From positions 1-64,000 of the forward strand of contig CAJUQT010000001.1 in the NCBI GenBank assembly GCA_910588225.1: a DNA stretch of 64,000 nt, in the 5' to 3' direction. Under the pieces are notes generated by a model. The model was given only the letters and a program-made list of their open reading frames with translations, was not told where the DNA came from and did no database searches. The first letter of the stretch is position 1; each line of letters begins with the position of its first letter. Both the position numbers and the translations under genes were made by a program. Shown one piece after another: positions 26,269 through 36,468 of this stretch. This stretch comes from an uncultured Acetatifactor sp. Its GTDB lineage: Bacteria > Bacillota > Clostridia > Lachnospirales > Lachnospiraceae.

Positions 26269-26486
26269 TATGCTCACACCTTTTCCGCTCAAAATTTCTG
26301 TCTGTGGAAAATCCTGTAACCTTTCACAGGCTGTCTGAATTGTGCGAAATCCGATACATGTTCGGCTTTTTTCACATCATTTTCCAAATGTTGTCAGGCA
26401 CACTGCACTTCCGGTGCGATACAGTCCTCCTGTACCGAACATCTGAGACCCATGTGGATCTGCTGCAGAAGGGATAAAAGTTGACT

Positions 26487-27650
26487 TTACTGCAACAGCT
26501 GCAGCACCTGTGAAGGTCTTTCATTAGCCTGGGCCAACATGGATGTGGCCGCCTGTGTCATCACCTGGTAAGTTGTATAGTTCGTCATTTCCTCTGCCAT
26601 ATCCACATCCATAATCCTGGAATAAGCCGCTGTCATGTTCTCATAAGTCACATCCAGAGTGCTGATGGTCGATTCCAGTCTGTTCTGATAGGCGCCCAGA
26701 TGTCCTCTGACGCTGGACAGGAACTGAACCGCTCCGTCAATGCGGTCAATGGCCTCCGTGGCACTCTCCTGGGTGCTCACATCCAGGTCCTCAATTCCCA
26801 TCTCTCTCAGGGATATCTCAGGAATATCCACTTCCAGAATCTGACCCTCGTTTGCCCCGATCTGCAGCTTCATGGCACCGATTCCTGTGACATTGACCTC
26901 CAGGTCTGAAATGGTAAGCGGCGCGCCCGGAAAAGTTCCCGCATCGATTTCCTTGTTGATTTTTCCTGTCAAATCCAATGTCAGCTCAAAACCATTTACC
27001 CCCTGAATGGTCACCAGATTGTCCTTGATACTGGCAGTAGCGCCCTTCGGGAAACCGCCGTTGTCTGTTCCGCCCAGGTTCATGGTTACCTTATATCTCT
27101 CGCTCTCATCCGCCGGAAGCGGGTTCTCCTCAATCAGCAGAGAATCTATCTTGTAAATTCCCGCAGATACTTCCTTGGTGTAGGAACTCACCTTCACATC
27201 CAGATTGCCGTTCACATATCCCTTCAGAGAAAATTCTCCGTTCAGCAGTCTCTGTCCATTGAACTCCGTGGTCTCCGCCACACGATTGATCTCGTCTGTC
27301 AGCTGGTTGACTTCCTTCTGTATGACGCTTCTGTCGGCGTCTGCCTCCAGTCCGTTTGCAGACTTGATGGCAAGCTCATTCAGACGCTGCAGCATTTCGC
27401 TCATCTCCGACATGGCACCATCCGCAATCTCCATGATGGAAACGCCGTCGCTGGCATTGTTGTTGGCCACGGACAGGCTCTCCAGCTGGGCATTCATCCT
27501 CTTCGCCATGGCCATTCCGGCAGGGTTGTCTTTTGCACTGTTGATTTTCAGTCCCGTGGAAAGTCTCTGCAGAGACTGTGACAGCAGGTTATCATTATTT
27601 GCCAGCGCATTATTGGTAAGCATTGCAGATACATTGTAATTAATTCTCAT
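26487..27650 (-). CDS. Flagellin
   Basis: A 387-residue flagellin. The N-terminal D0/D1 part (INYNVSAMLTNNALANN; SQSLQRLSTGLKINSAKDNPA) and C-terminal D1/D0 part (MDVDMAEEMTNYTTYQVM; SMLAQANERPSQVLQLL) are intact, with a variable middle of about 130 residues (160-290). It lies only 12 bp downstream of the DUF6240 gene, so both are probably read from the sigma-28 promoter at 30956-30982. A FliS-like chaperone follows. No other filament, hook or motor gene is in the window. Confidence 0.95.
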   Translation of the reverse strand: MRINYNVSAMLTNNALANNDNLLSQSLQRLSTGLKINSAKDNPAGMAMAKRMNAQLESLSVANNNASDGVSIMEIADGAMSEMSEMLQRLNELAIKSANGLEADADRSVIQKEVNQLTDEINRVAETTEFNGQRLLNGEFSLKGYVNGNLDVKVSSYTKEVSAGIYKIDSLLIEENPLPADESERYKVTMNLGGTDNGGFPKGATASIKDNLVTIQGVNGFELTLDLTGKINKEIDAGTFPGAPLTISDLEVNVTGIGAMKLQIGANEGQILEVDIPEISLREMGIEDLDVSTQESATEAIDRIDGAVQFLSSVRGHLGAYQNRLESTISTLDVTYENMTAAYSRIMDVDMAEEMTNYTTYQVMTQAATSMLAQANERPSQVLQLLQ

Positions 27651-27662
27651 CTTTTATACCCT

Positions 27663-30600
27663 CTATTCTCCTTGTTGAACTACCGATTGCAGGAACACCC
27701 TGGCCACACGATACAGATCAGCGCTTTCCGTGGGTGTATGCGCTCCGGATTTAATCAGCTCCGGCATTCTCTTCTCAGATGCAATGGTGGAAATATTTCC
27801 CACCATCCAGCTGCCTTCCGCTTCCTTTCTAAAGGTATCGGCTATCTGCTGTAATTTCATTACCTCAACTTTTCCTTCCCCGAATAAAATTCCGTGAACG
27901 GTATCATTTTCCAGGTAAAGTCTGGCCTGCATATGTGCCTCTTCGGAAAGTGTCACACCGATAGTGACGGTTCCCTTCTGGGGGCTGTTCCTGTCCAGGG
28001 TGAGGTGAATTCTTGTGAGGGTCTCTCCCACATACATGGGCAGATAGTATTCTTCCCTCTGTGCAAGTGACGCCGCAACCGTCAGCTGCTTATGATTCAG
28101 CTGCATATTTCTGACATCCACGCTGCTTTCAGCTTCCTCAAAGGTTGCCTCTTCCACAGACTCCAACGCTTCTTCGGTCATACGCTCATAGCTTTCGGCG
28201 AAGTCTTCTCTATCCTCCAGCTTCTCCCACAGTCTGGTGCTTTCCACCGGCTCATGTCCTGACTCCTGTACTTCTGCCTGCCGTTCTTCTCCTGTCCGCC
28301 GTCTGTCGCTGAGTGCAAAAATATTCTCTCTGCCATGGGTCAGAGCATGGGCCGCCATCAGATTGTCCGCACTGGCAGGAAGCTCTCCTCTCTGCAGCAT
28401 GGCGACACTCTCCTGATCCGCGGCACTGACTGCCTGGCGCTGTTCTTCCAGCTGAGCTTTATTATATTCCCTTTCCGTTTCTTCATCTGATGACACTTCC
28501 GTCAGCATTTCATTCGCCGCTTTGAGCAGGGCCTCGGATACAGGAGCAGCATCTTGCGGTATGTCAGCCGCTCCCGAGTCGGTTGCCGCCGAGGCAACAG
28601 CACTTGCCGCACCGCCGATAATTTCTGCGGCACCCGCAGTATTCTCAGCAGTCCCCTCTGCCTTCGTCTCTGAAAAAACATTATTCTCTGCGTCGGTTCT
28701 CTCCTGTGTGAAAATCCCGGCATTTTGCGCTGCAAACGCATCAACCCCGTCAGGCACAGCATTCTCTCCTGCCTGTGCCGCTTCCACTGCCGGCTGTGCG
28801 GTTTCCGCAGACGGTATGCTTTTTGCCTCCGCCATTGCCGCGGCGGCTCTGGCCGCCTTCTCCGCTCTGATATCTGCCACTGTCTTCACAAATGCTTTGG
28901 ATATCTGCTCTGTAATGCTGGCAGTCTTGCTTTTCTGTCTGTCTATGGCGCCCATATCCTCTGACACCCGCAGGTCCACGCTTCTCCTGCCGCCCTGCAT
29001 GGCCGCCAGCAGACTGGAAAACTGGATCTCCGACTGTGCGTTCACCAGCGCGCCCACCGCCGCGCCTTCCGCCTTTTCGAACTGACGCACCAGGCGGTAA
29101 ATGCCGATATAGCTTTCCCGTTCCTCCGGCGTAATGGCATTGTTCCGCTCCAGTCCATACAGAAATCTGCTGTAGCTCTCGGCTTCCTTTTTGTATTCCG
29201 GCGGAAGAGATTTGAAATACTGTTCCAGCTCTCCAAAGCTCTTCTCCAACGGGTTGAATCCATCCCGAATCATCTTCAGCGTAGCCGCCGGCGTCAGCTT
29301 TCCAAGGACATCCTGCACCTGTCTGTCCGCCTCTCTCACAGCTTCCAGATTAGGCAGATTCATCTCCATCCGGTTATATCCCAGAATTCTGACGGCTCTG
29401 CGGTTCTCCTCAGTAAGCTCCACACCCAGATCTTTCAGAATATGGTCCACACTGGCAAATGCTTTCTCAATGCTGTCTCCCATCTCACTTCTGGGCATGG
29501 TCATCAGCTTCTCATAGCTTGCCTGAGCCTTTTCATAATTATCCTGCAATGCCTTGCCTTCGTTGTAAATTGTCTCCAGCGAAGCACCGCCCCTTCCTTT
29601 GGCAAAGATACCCAGCACATCCGCCGGCAGTCCGGGCAGCTGATCCGTCACCGTGCTTACCTTGCGGTAATTATGATATTTTTCCACCGCCATATCATCT
29701 CTGGGGAAATACTGGTCCGCCAGCTGGTGCTCCGCCAGCTTCAGCGCCTCTATCAGCTCCTCCATAGGCGCGGTATCAATAGAAAATCCACTTTTTAACA
29801 GCTTTACATTCACTTCCGCCGTCATACGGAGCCTGACTTCCTCCAGCTGCCTTCTGGCGGTAATATCTCCCACCGTTGCTTCCCAGAGTTCGCTGCTGTG
29901 ATAATATTCCGAGATGGCTGCCGCCTTTTCATACAGATTTGCGCTTTTCCCCTCCAGAGAAGCATGAACCGGATTCTTTCCTTCGGCCACCGCAGCGGCG
30001 ACCGCCTCTCCAAACCGTTTCTCTGTCACGGGAAGCTCCACCTGTTCCAGCTCTTTCAGCCTTTTCAGATTCTCCGGTGTCAGCGGCAGTCCTCTGTCCA
30101 GCAGCCATTTCGCATTTTCCCGGCTTCTTTGATTCACTTCGCTTCCGGACTGCTCTATAATCCTGTCTATCTGTCCCTGAAGGGCATCTGTCTGTTCCCT
30201 GCCGGCGCTCTGGGTATAATATCCCTGCACATCCTCGGTATAGAACCTGGGCGCGTTCCCGCCTCTGCCGGCCCCGCTGCTCTGGGCCAGATAGAGATTC
30301 CATATCTCCGCTTCCATTCCATTGTCAATCAGATAGCTGTAGGAACCGTCTCCCATAGGCTGCAGTCCGGAGCTCATGGCCCACGCCTGAGAAATGGCGG
30401 ACAGATTCTCCTTCGTCAGAGGTACATCCGCCTCCCGGAAGCTGTCCGCCACGCTTCTGGCCAGAACTTCGCTGCCCAGAGCCGCCGTCAGCGTCCCCAT
30501 ATCCAGATTATCCGTATAGCCCACGATATTTTTACCTGCCCGGGCCAGTTCGGCCTTGATCTTATCCACAATGGTCACGACCTCTTCCGGCTCCATGCTT

Positions 30601-30899
30601 CCGGGATCGAAGCCTTCCTCCTGCATTTTGGCATAGTCCTCTTCGGACAGGGTATGTGACATAACTGTCATAAAATTCTGCTGAACACCCACATCCGCAT
30701 CCGCCGCCTCCTGCTGCAGTTCAATCAGGCTCTTCCCTTTTTCTCCGCCTGCTCCCGGCAGGTCATTCTGTCCGCCCAGAAATGCGGCGAAAGGTACCTG
30801 TCCTTCCACAGCGCTCACACCGGCATGGACCTCTCTGTTCCTGTCCGCCCGCTGTCTCTCCGCTTCTTTTACTGCCTGTTCTGTAAATGTAATTTTCAA
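27663..30899 (-). CDS. DUF6240 domain protein, flagellin-operon
   Basis: A 1078-residue protein with segments typical of DUF6240: SEEDYAKMQEEGFDPGSMEPE, then VVTIVDKIKAELARAGKNI and later GYTDNLDMGTLTAALGSEVLA. There is an Ala/Glu-rich central stretch (about 730-880) and a C-terminal globular part (YLPMYVGETLTRIHLTLDR), similar to flagellar hook-length-control-like C-termini by style (inference). No signal peptide. TTG 30899 is chosen: GGAGAAGTCATT precedes it and it gives a start MKITFTEQ; the longer frame would begin upstream of the sigma-28 start site. The protein is probably flagellum-linked, since the gene opens a sigma-28 unit ending with flagellin and FliS. Confidence 0.8.
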   Translation of the reverse strand: MKITFTEQAVKEAERQRADRNREVHAGVSAVEGQVPFAAFLGGQNDLPGAGGEKGKSLIELQQEAADADVGVQQNFMTVMSHTLSEEDYAKMQEEGFDPGSMEPEEVVTIVDKIKAELARAGKNIVGYTDNLDMGTLTAALGSEVLARSVADSFREADVPLTKENLSAISQAWAMSSGLQPMGDGSYSYLIDNGMEAEIWNLYLAQSSGAGRGGNAPRFYTEDVQGYYTQSAGREQTDALQGQIDRIIEQSGSEVNQRSRENAKWLLDRGLPLTPENLKRLKELEQVELPVTEKRFGEAVAAAVAEGKNPVHASLEGKSANLYEKAAAISEYYHSSELWEATVGDITARRQLEEVRLRMTAEVNVKLLKSGFSIDTAPMEELIEALKLAEHQLADQYFPRDDMAVEKYHNYRKVSTVTDQLPGLPADVLGIFAKGRGGASLETIYNEGKALQDNYEKAQASYEKLMTMPRSEMGDSIEKAFASVDHILKDLGVELTEENRRAVRILGYNRMEMNLPNLEAVREADRQVQDVLGKLTPAATLKMIRDGFNPLEKSFGELEQYFKSLPPEYKKEAESYSRFLYGLERNNAITPEERESYIGIYRLVRQFEKAEGAAVGALVNAQSEIQFSSLLAAMQGGRRSVDLRVSEDMGAIDRQKSKTASITEQISKAFVKTVADIRAEKAARAAAAMAEAKSIPSAETAQPAVEAAQAGENAVPDGVDAFAAQNAGIFTQERTDAENNVFSETKAEGTAENTAGAAEIIGGAASAVASAATDSGAADIPQDAAPVSEALLKAANEMLTEVSSDEETEREYNKAQLEEQRQAVSAADQESVAMLQRGELPASADNLMAAHALTHGRENIFALSDRRRTGEERQAEVQESGHEPVESTRLWEKLEDREDFAESYERMTEEALESVEEATFEEAESSVDVRNMQLNHKQLTVAASLAQREEYYLPMYVGETLTRIHLTLDRNSPQKGTVTIGVTLSEEAHMQARLYLENDTVHGILFGEGKVEVMKLQQIADTFRKEAEGSWMVGNISTIASEKRMPELIKSGAHTPTESADLYRVARVFLQSVVQQGE

Positions 30900-30955
30900 A
30901 ATGACTTCTCCCCATCTCCATTTCGCAGCTTTCCTTTGATACTCCCACTGCCTGA

Positions 30956-30982
30956 GCATCGGCCCTGCTGCGGCTTTATTTA
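30956..30982 (-). promoter_or_regulatory. Sigma-28 (SigD) promoter of the DUF6240-flagellin unit
   Basis: On the minus strand TAAA (30979-30982) and GCCGATGC (30956-30963) are exactly 15 bp apart. This matches the flagellar sigma consensus TAAA-N15-GCCGATAA in all but two bases. Transcription would start near 30948, about 50 bases before the TTG start of the DUF6240 gene. Confidence 0.8.
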
Positions 30983-31067
30983 TTGTTGCCAATCAGGCAG
31001 GGAGATTTTCTCTCTGCCCGCGCCCCTCCTGCTGCTTCGGCAGCAAGATTCCCTGTGGGGCCTGCGC

Positions 31068-31103
31068 AAAAAAGGTGCAAACACATCCGTGCCTACACCT
31101 TTT
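31068..31103 (-). terminator. Terminator after glgB
   Basis: An 8-bp stem AAAAGGTG / CACCTTTT with an 18-base loop; on the minus strand CACC is followed by a run of six T. It lies about 170 bases past the glgB stop. The stretch between (31104-31272) holds no recognisable gene. Confidence 0.55.
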
Positions 31104-31272
31104 ATTTCGGTAACTATACAGAAAACCTTTACCCTTCCTCAATGCCGTACTCCGATTCCCGGGCAGGCCGAACCGTCTGCTGACAGTTTGCCGGTTCACT
31201 TATGTCTTCATGCCGCTCCCTGATTTCCTGCCAGCCTAAAGCATATCTGAAGCTTGAAACCGACCGGCTGCC

Positions 31273-33186
31273 TCAGAATACAAACACCGCGGAACCATAA
31301 GGAGGCAAATCCACGGAAATGGAATAATCCCGCCCATGGCAGACGATTTTCTCCGCCGCAATCTCTTTTGCGATTTCATTTCCCCAGCCCCCGAACCGTT
31401 CCTCATCGCTGTTCAAAAGCAGCCTGTATTTTTTCTTCCTTGCGCCGACAGGCACGGGCACTCTGTAGCCCTCCCGTTTCACCGGCGTCATATTCAAAAC
31501 AAAAAGCAGGCTGTTGGTTCCTCTGGATGATTTTCTCACAAAGGAATAGACGCTGTTCTCCCCGTCATCCGCATTCATCCATTCGAAGCCGGCCCAGTCG
31601 TCGTCCAACTCATAAAGCGCGGGATATTTGCGGTAAATTTTCAGCAGCTCACTCACATAATTTTTCAGGCCCAGATTATTCTTCTCCCCCAGCAGGAACC
31701 AGTCAAGTTCTCTCTCCTCACTCCATTCCCGCTCCTGACCGAAATCCTGCCCCATGAACAACAGCTTCTTGCCGCTGTGCCCGAACATATAGGTATATCC
31801 TGTACGCAGATTGGCGTACTTGTCTACCGCATAGCCCGGCATTTTGTTCACCATGGAGCATTTCAGATGCACCACCTCGTCGTGAGAGAGAGGCAGAATA
31901 TATTTCTCCGCATTGTTGTAGCTCATGGCAAAAGTCATGGCAGAATGGTTTCCCTTCCTATACAGGGGATCCAGCTTCATATATTCGCAGAAATCATGCA
32001 TCCAGCCCATGTTCCATTTGAAGCTGAATCCCAGGCCTTCGCCGCCTATTTCTCCGGTCACATTGGGCCAGGCCGTGGATTCCTCCGCAACGGTGATAAA
32101 GCCCGGATAGGTTCCGCGCACCACGGAATTCAGATGCTTAAAGAATTCAATGGCCTCCAGATTCTCGTTCCCGCCGTATTTATTGGGCAGCCACTGTCCG
32201 TCCTTTTTGCCGTAATCCAGATAAAGCATAGATGCCACGGCATCCACGCGAATGCCGTCTATATGGAATTCTCTCAGCCAGAACAGAACATTTGCGATCA
32301 GGAAGTTCTTCACCTCCGGCTTACCGTAATTAAAGATCTTGGTCCCCCAGTCGGGATGGGACCCCAGACGCGGATCCGGATGTTCAAAAATACATTGCCC
32401 GTCAAATTCCGCCAGTCCGTGGGCGTCTGTTGCAAAATGCGCCGGAACCCAGTCAAGGATAACACCCACCCCCATCCTGTGCAGCCTGTCCACCAGGTAC
32501 ATAAAATCCTTCGGTGTTCCGTAACGGGAGGTCGGTGCATAGTATCCTGTCACCTGGTATCCCCAGGAACCATCGAAAGGATGCTCCAGGACCCCCATCA
32601 GCTCCACATGGGTGTATTTCATCTCCCGCAGGTACTCTGCCAGCCTGTCCGCGAACTCCCGATAATTGTAAAAGCCCTCCGTTCCATCCGGATGCTTCAT
32701 GAAGGAACCGATATGGCACTCATAAATCGCCATGGGCTGCCTGCAGACATTTCTTTTGTCTCTTGCGGTCATCCACTTTGTGTCTTTCCATTCAAATCCA
32801 TTCAAATCTGTGATCACAGAGGCCGTCCCCGGTCTGTACTCCGCATAATTGGCAAACGGGTCCGCTTTATAAAGCTTTCTTCCATCCCGAGCGGTAATCA
32901 GGAATTTATACATGCTGCCTGTCTCCACTCCCGGAATAAACAATCCCCAGATTCCCACCGGTCCCAGCTTCTCCATGGGATGCGCCTCTTCGCTCCAGCC
33001 GTTGAATTCGCCAACCACATGTACCTGCTCAGCATTCGGCGCCCACACGCCGAAGTAAACGCCTTTCTTCCCTTTCTCCTCCGACACATGAGCACCCAGC
33101 TTCTTATAGATGTCATAGTGCGTCGCCTGAGAAAACAGATACTGATCAGCCTCAGATATGAAGACCTTTTCCACTGCATCCTTCAT
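31273..33186 (-). CDS. glgB: 1,4-alpha-glucan branching enzyme
   Basis: A 637-residue GH13 branching enzyme, which cuts alpha-1,4 glucan and rejoins it as alpha-1,6 branches in glycogen. An N-terminal CBM48 domain (GVYFGVWAPNAEQVHVVGEF) precedes the catalytic barrel with VILDWVPAHFATD, the nucleophile region GIRVDAVASMLYLDYG, acid/base TVAEESTAWP and LPLSHDEVVH. The C-terminal beta domain ends DLPPYGSAVFVF. ATG 33186 is preferred (AAAGGTGG at eight bases). It follows the TPR-acidic giant by only 14 bases, so both are likely co-transcribed. No other glycogen genes are in the window. Confidence 0.95.
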   Translation of the reverse strand: MKDAVEKVFISEADQYLFSQATHYDIYKKLGAHVSEEKGKKGVYFGVWAPNAEQVHVVGEFNGWSEEAHPMEKLGPVGIWGLFIPGVETGSMYKFLITARDGRKLYKADPFANYAEYRPGTASVITDLNGFEWKDTKWMTARDKRNVCRQPMAIYECHIGSFMKHPDGTEGFYNYREFADRLAEYLREMKYTHVELMGVLEHPFDGSWGYQVTGYYAPTSRYGTPKDFMYLVDRLHRMGVGVILDWVPAHFATDAHGLAEFDGQCIFEHPDPRLGSHPDWGTKIFNYGKPEVKNFLIANVLFWLREFHIDGIRVDAVASMLYLDYGKKDGQWLPNKYGGNENLEAIEFFKHLNSVVRGTYPGFITVAEESTAWPNVTGEIGGEGLGFSFKWNMGWMHDFCEYMKLDPLYRKGNHSAMTFAMSYNNAEKYILPLSHDEVVHLKCSMVNKMPGYAVDKYANLRTGYTYMFGHSGKKLLFMGQDFGQEREWSEERELDWFLLGEKNNLGLKNYVSELLKIYRKYPALYELDDDWAGFEWMNADDGENSVYSFVRKSSRGTNSLLFVLNMTPVKREGYRVPVPVGARKKKYRLLLNSDEERFGGWGNEIAKEIAAEKIVCHGRDYSISVDLPPYGSAVFVF

Positions 33187-33200
33187 TTTCTTACCACCTT

Positions 33201-36200
33201 TCATGCCACAAAATCTTTTTCCGTCAATATAATCATATCTTCATTATCATATCGTTTTGCCAGAAGAATATCGAAGAAATGCCCCAGCGTCTTCCTGGAA
33301 GCCCGATGAATCGCCTCGTCCACAATCTGCTTCACCTCGATTACGGTTACCACATGATCGATGGTCTGGAGTTCCTCGATTCTGGTATGCAGCGCCAGCA
33401 CACCCAGATCGTCGATGGAATATTCCATCTCCCGGGCATACAGTCTTCCGAAAGATACCAGCGTATCGTTGCTCAGGGCTTCCAAATCCATCCGCGCGGT
33501 AAAACAGCCTGCCAGTTCCGGGTTCTCCGCGAACAGCTTATTGACCGCCTTCTTCGTTCCCTCCAGTACTACAATGATTCCCAGCCGTTCCTGCTGCAGG
33601 GATTTATAAAGCCTTTTCGCCGTCTTGCCGGCCATGCCTGACGCATTCTCAATAATCAGAGCACCATTATTCAGCCGTTCCAGCGTCTCACCGATATTTC
33701 TGTCGTTCAGACCCTGTCCGGATATTTTGGCCACCTTTCCGGAAAAGTTACTGTCCGTCAGACGCACTTCCCGTATCATATTTTTCGCCAGCGTCAGCGT
33801 GTCCATTCCTTCCTCTCCGGTCACCACAATATTGCCGGTATAGGCGGCCATACTGATACTGTCAATGGCCTTCACAAGCTGTTCTCTGGAATGACGGCTC
33901 TGGATGAAAGGAGCATACAGTTCCTTTTCCTCCCGGGTCAGCCCTCTGACGCGTGCTTTTTCACGCTGTATGGTATGCTTTTCTCTGTTTCTGTTCTTGT
34001 CTTTGGTTTTCTTCTGTTCGCTTTTTTCTTCTTCCGAACTGTGCGCTTTCTCTTTTTCCTGCTCTTCCATATCCCCGGCCGCTTCCGTAAGCGCGCTGTA
34101 ACCCAGCTCTTCAAACAATGCCGCTTCCTCTTCCGACATTTCGTTCTCTTCTTCACCGGGTTCCAGCTCTTCCGGCATTTTGCTCTCTTCTTCACCAGCT
34201 TCCAGCTCTTCCGGCATTTTGCTCTCTTCTTCACCAGCTTCCGATTCTTCCATGGATATCTCTGCCGCCTCCGACTCGTATTCCGCATCTTCGTCGTACT
34301 CAGGCAATTCCCCTGATATGGTCTGGTCCTCCTCTTCGTATTCTTCCTCTATATACTCCGCATACGCCGTTTCTTCCGGTTCCTCTCCATTCGCAAAGCT
34401 GTCATAGTCTTCCTCTTCTTCCACATATTCCAGCTCCCCGGCACCTTCCTCTTCATACACAGGTCCGTCAATGTCTTCCTCTACATATTCCAGTTCCTCA
34501 GGAAGCGCCTGTTCCTCATACGCCGAATCATTAAGCAGTTCCTCTTCCTGCGCGTATTCTTCGTCAGAATACAGCTCTTCCTCCAGGTATTCCAGCTCCG
34601 CAGGCTCTTCGCCGTCAGCTTCCTCATATGCCGGACTGTCAAAATTTTCCGCCCCGTCGGAATCTTCTTCCATATATCCGGCTTCATCGGCAGCTTCCTC
34701 CTCCGCAAATTCTGCTTCGTCGAAGTATTCTCCTCCGTCCATGTATTCCGCCTCTTCCGGCACCTCTTCCAAGCTCTCTCCGTCGTCCCCCGGAATCGCT
34801 TCTGCTTCGCCTGACAGCTCTTCCGCCAAATCGGTTCTGCCTGCTGTGGTTCCGCTTTCCAGCTGCTCCAGCAGTCCGTCCCTGACAGCTGCCTCAAACT
34901 CGGTGAACATGGGGCCTGTCTGCCTGAGAACGTGCTGCCGCACTTCTTCCCTGCGCTTTTCCTCGTTCTCCTTCTTCATCCGTTCCCATTCCACCAGAAC
35001 GTCTTCAATCTTCATCTGGCCCGTGAGCTGCTTTTCAACAGCAAGCTCCTCCGGCAGTACCAGGCTGATCTGACCGTCCGCCTCCTGAGAAAGTACCTCC
35101 GCCAGCTCCCTGGGCGGCTGTGCGTTCATAGTCTCTTCCTGACGCATCTCCTCCATCACCGTCTCCGCGGTGATATCTGTCTGTTCTGTCTCCTTCGGTA
35201 TCTGCCGCTTTACAGGTTCCCTCCGCTCCTGCACCGCAGCTGTTTCAGGCTCCCACGCCGTCTTCTCTGCCGGCTCCGGCTCAAGCGTCATTTCCTCTGC
35301 CGCATTCATCTCTCTGAGAACAGGTGCCTTTTCCACAGGCAGACTGCTGATTTCTCCGGTCTCACCGAAAAATACTTCTGTCTCTTCTATCTCCTCTGCT
35401 TCCTGTGCCCCTATATTCTCATAGTCTTCTTCCATCTCACAGGCTTCCGCAGCCTCTTCCATATCCGGTTCTGCCATCGGTCCCGGAGCGCCATGAGCGG
35501 CCCCTTCCTCCCCCAGCACTTCCTGAAGCCCTTCCGCCAGCTCAGCCTGCAGATTAATCGTATTATACTGGCCAACATCCATGGTCTTCACCTGGATATC
35601 CATCTCCGCCGGTTCCGCAGACTCTTCCGGCTGTTCATACTCATACGGTCCCTCTTCCTCCAGACTTTCGTCAGCCGGCTGCTGTTCATAGCCGTATTCT
35701 TCGTATGCTTCGTCTCCCTCCGGCTCTCCCTGCTCCGTCTGTATATATTCGTCAAACCGATGATCATATGTCTGCTGCTGGGCAGGGGTCAGAGGCTGAT
35801 GAAGCATTTTCAGCTCCATGGCCTTCACCACATATTTTCCGTCTCCAAACCACAGGATCATCTCGTCGCATTCTTCCACACAGCGGGTCGCAAGCCCTAC
35901 CCTGTGATACAGAAAAGCCAGCTCATATGCCCACTTTTCTCTGTAATCCCTCTTTTTCAGCTCCTCCAGCACACCGATGCGCTCTTCCAGGCTCACTTCC
36001 TGGGCCTCATAAAGTCTGTACTGCAGAATATACCGGCTGGGATCCTTCGGCGCCGCCTGCACAAATTCCTTATAATACTTCAGAGCCTGCACAAATTCTT
36101 CCGTCTTGATGCAGAGTTCACACAGGGAATAACAGATTGTCCTGCCGCCCGGTCGCCTTTCATAGGCAAGCAGAAGCATATTCTTCGCATCCTCATAGCG

Positions 36201-36362
36201 CCTGTTTATTTTATACAAGTCGCTGACCGTACAGAGCATGATGGCGCTCTTGACTCTCCGCCAGTCTATGGTGTCCGCAATGTCCGCGGCCCGGGCATAG
36301 TCCCCTTCCGCTATCAATGCCTTAATCTCATCCGCCCTTATTTTATATTCATATTTATCCAA
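33201..36362 (-). CDS. TPR / acidic linker / AAA-like ATPase protein
   Basis: A 1053-residue protein in three parts. Residues 1-215 form helical TPR-like repeats (YARAADIADTIDWRRVKSAI; DAKNMLLLAYERRPGG). Residues about 215-790 are an extremely Glu/Asp-rich, Tyr-containing disordered region, including three copies of a 12-residue unit close to EEESKMPEELEAG. The C-terminal 230 residues resemble a CbbX-type AAA domain with a degenerate Walker A (VVTGEEGMDTLTLAKNM) and LNNGALIIENASGM. TTG 36362 is preferred (GGGGAG nine bases upstream) over a GTG at 36392 lying in the promoter. Such proteins occur in Lachnospiraceae; function is unknown, perhaps scaffolding. Confidence 0.75.
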   Translation of the reverse strand: MDKYEYKIRADEIKALIAEGDYARAADIADTIDWRRVKSAIMLCTVSDLYKINRRYEDAKNMLLLAYERRPGGRTICYSLCELCIKTEEFVQALKYYKEFVQAAPKDPSRYILQYRLYEAQEVSLEERIGVLEELKKRDYREKWAYELAFLYHRVGLATRCVEECDEMILWFGDGKYVVKAMELKMLHQPLTPAQQQTYDHRFDEYIQTEQGEPEGDEAYEEYGYEQQPADESLEEEGPYEYEQPEESAEPAEMDIQVKTMDVGQYNTINLQAELAEGLQEVLGEEGAAHGAPGPMAEPDMEEAAEACEMEEDYENIGAQEAEEIEETEVFFGETGEISSLPVEKAPVLREMNAAEEMTLEPEPAEKTAWEPETAAVQERREPVKRQIPKETEQTDITAETVMEEMRQEETMNAQPPRELAEVLSQEADGQISLVLPEELAVEKQLTGQMKIEDVLVEWERMKKENEEKRREEVRQHVLRQTGPMFTEFEAAVRDGLLEQLESGTTAGRTDLAEELSGEAEAIPGDDGESLEEVPEEAEYMDGGEYFDEAEFAEEEAADEAGYMEEDSDGAENFDSPAYEEADGEEPAELEYLEEELYSDEEYAQEEELLNDSAYEEQALPEELEYVEEDIDGPVYEEEGAGELEYVEEEEDYDSFANGEEPEETAYAEYIEEEYEEEDQTISGELPEYDEDAEYESEAAEISMEESEAGEEESKMPEELEAGEEESKMPEELEPGEEENEMSEEEAALFEELGYSALTEAAGDMEEQEKEKAHSSEEEKSEQKKTKDKNRNREKHTIQREKARVRGLTREEKELYAPFIQSRHSREQLVKAIDSISMAAYTGNIVVTGEEGMDTLTLAKNMIREVRLTDSNFSGKVAKISGQGLNDRNIGETLERLNNGALIIENASGMAGKTAKRLYKSLQQERLGIIVVLEGTKKAVNKLFAENPELAGCFTARMDLEALSNDTLVSFGRLYAREMEYSIDDLGVLALHTRIEELQTIDHVVTVIEVKQIVDEAIHRASRKTLGHFFDILLAKRYDNEDMIILTEKDFVA

Positions 36363-36468
36363 GGTATCTCGCTCCCCACTCTGGTAGTACACATTATTGT
36401 CTAGTGTACCATAAGCAACCTGGATATGTCAAAAATAAACGTAAGAAAAATGGCAGAATTTTGGCTTC

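Noticed and set aside
26269..26486. Terminator or own promoter between flagellin and fliS
   Set aside because: Several short hairpins exist, but none has a U-run on the minus strand, and no TAAA-N15-GCCGATAA match was found.
31777..36404. Long open frames on the plus strand opposite glgB and the TPR/acidic gene
   Set aside because: They are antisense readings of GC-rich or Glu-rich coding sequence, have no ribosome binding sites and give no recognisable proteins.
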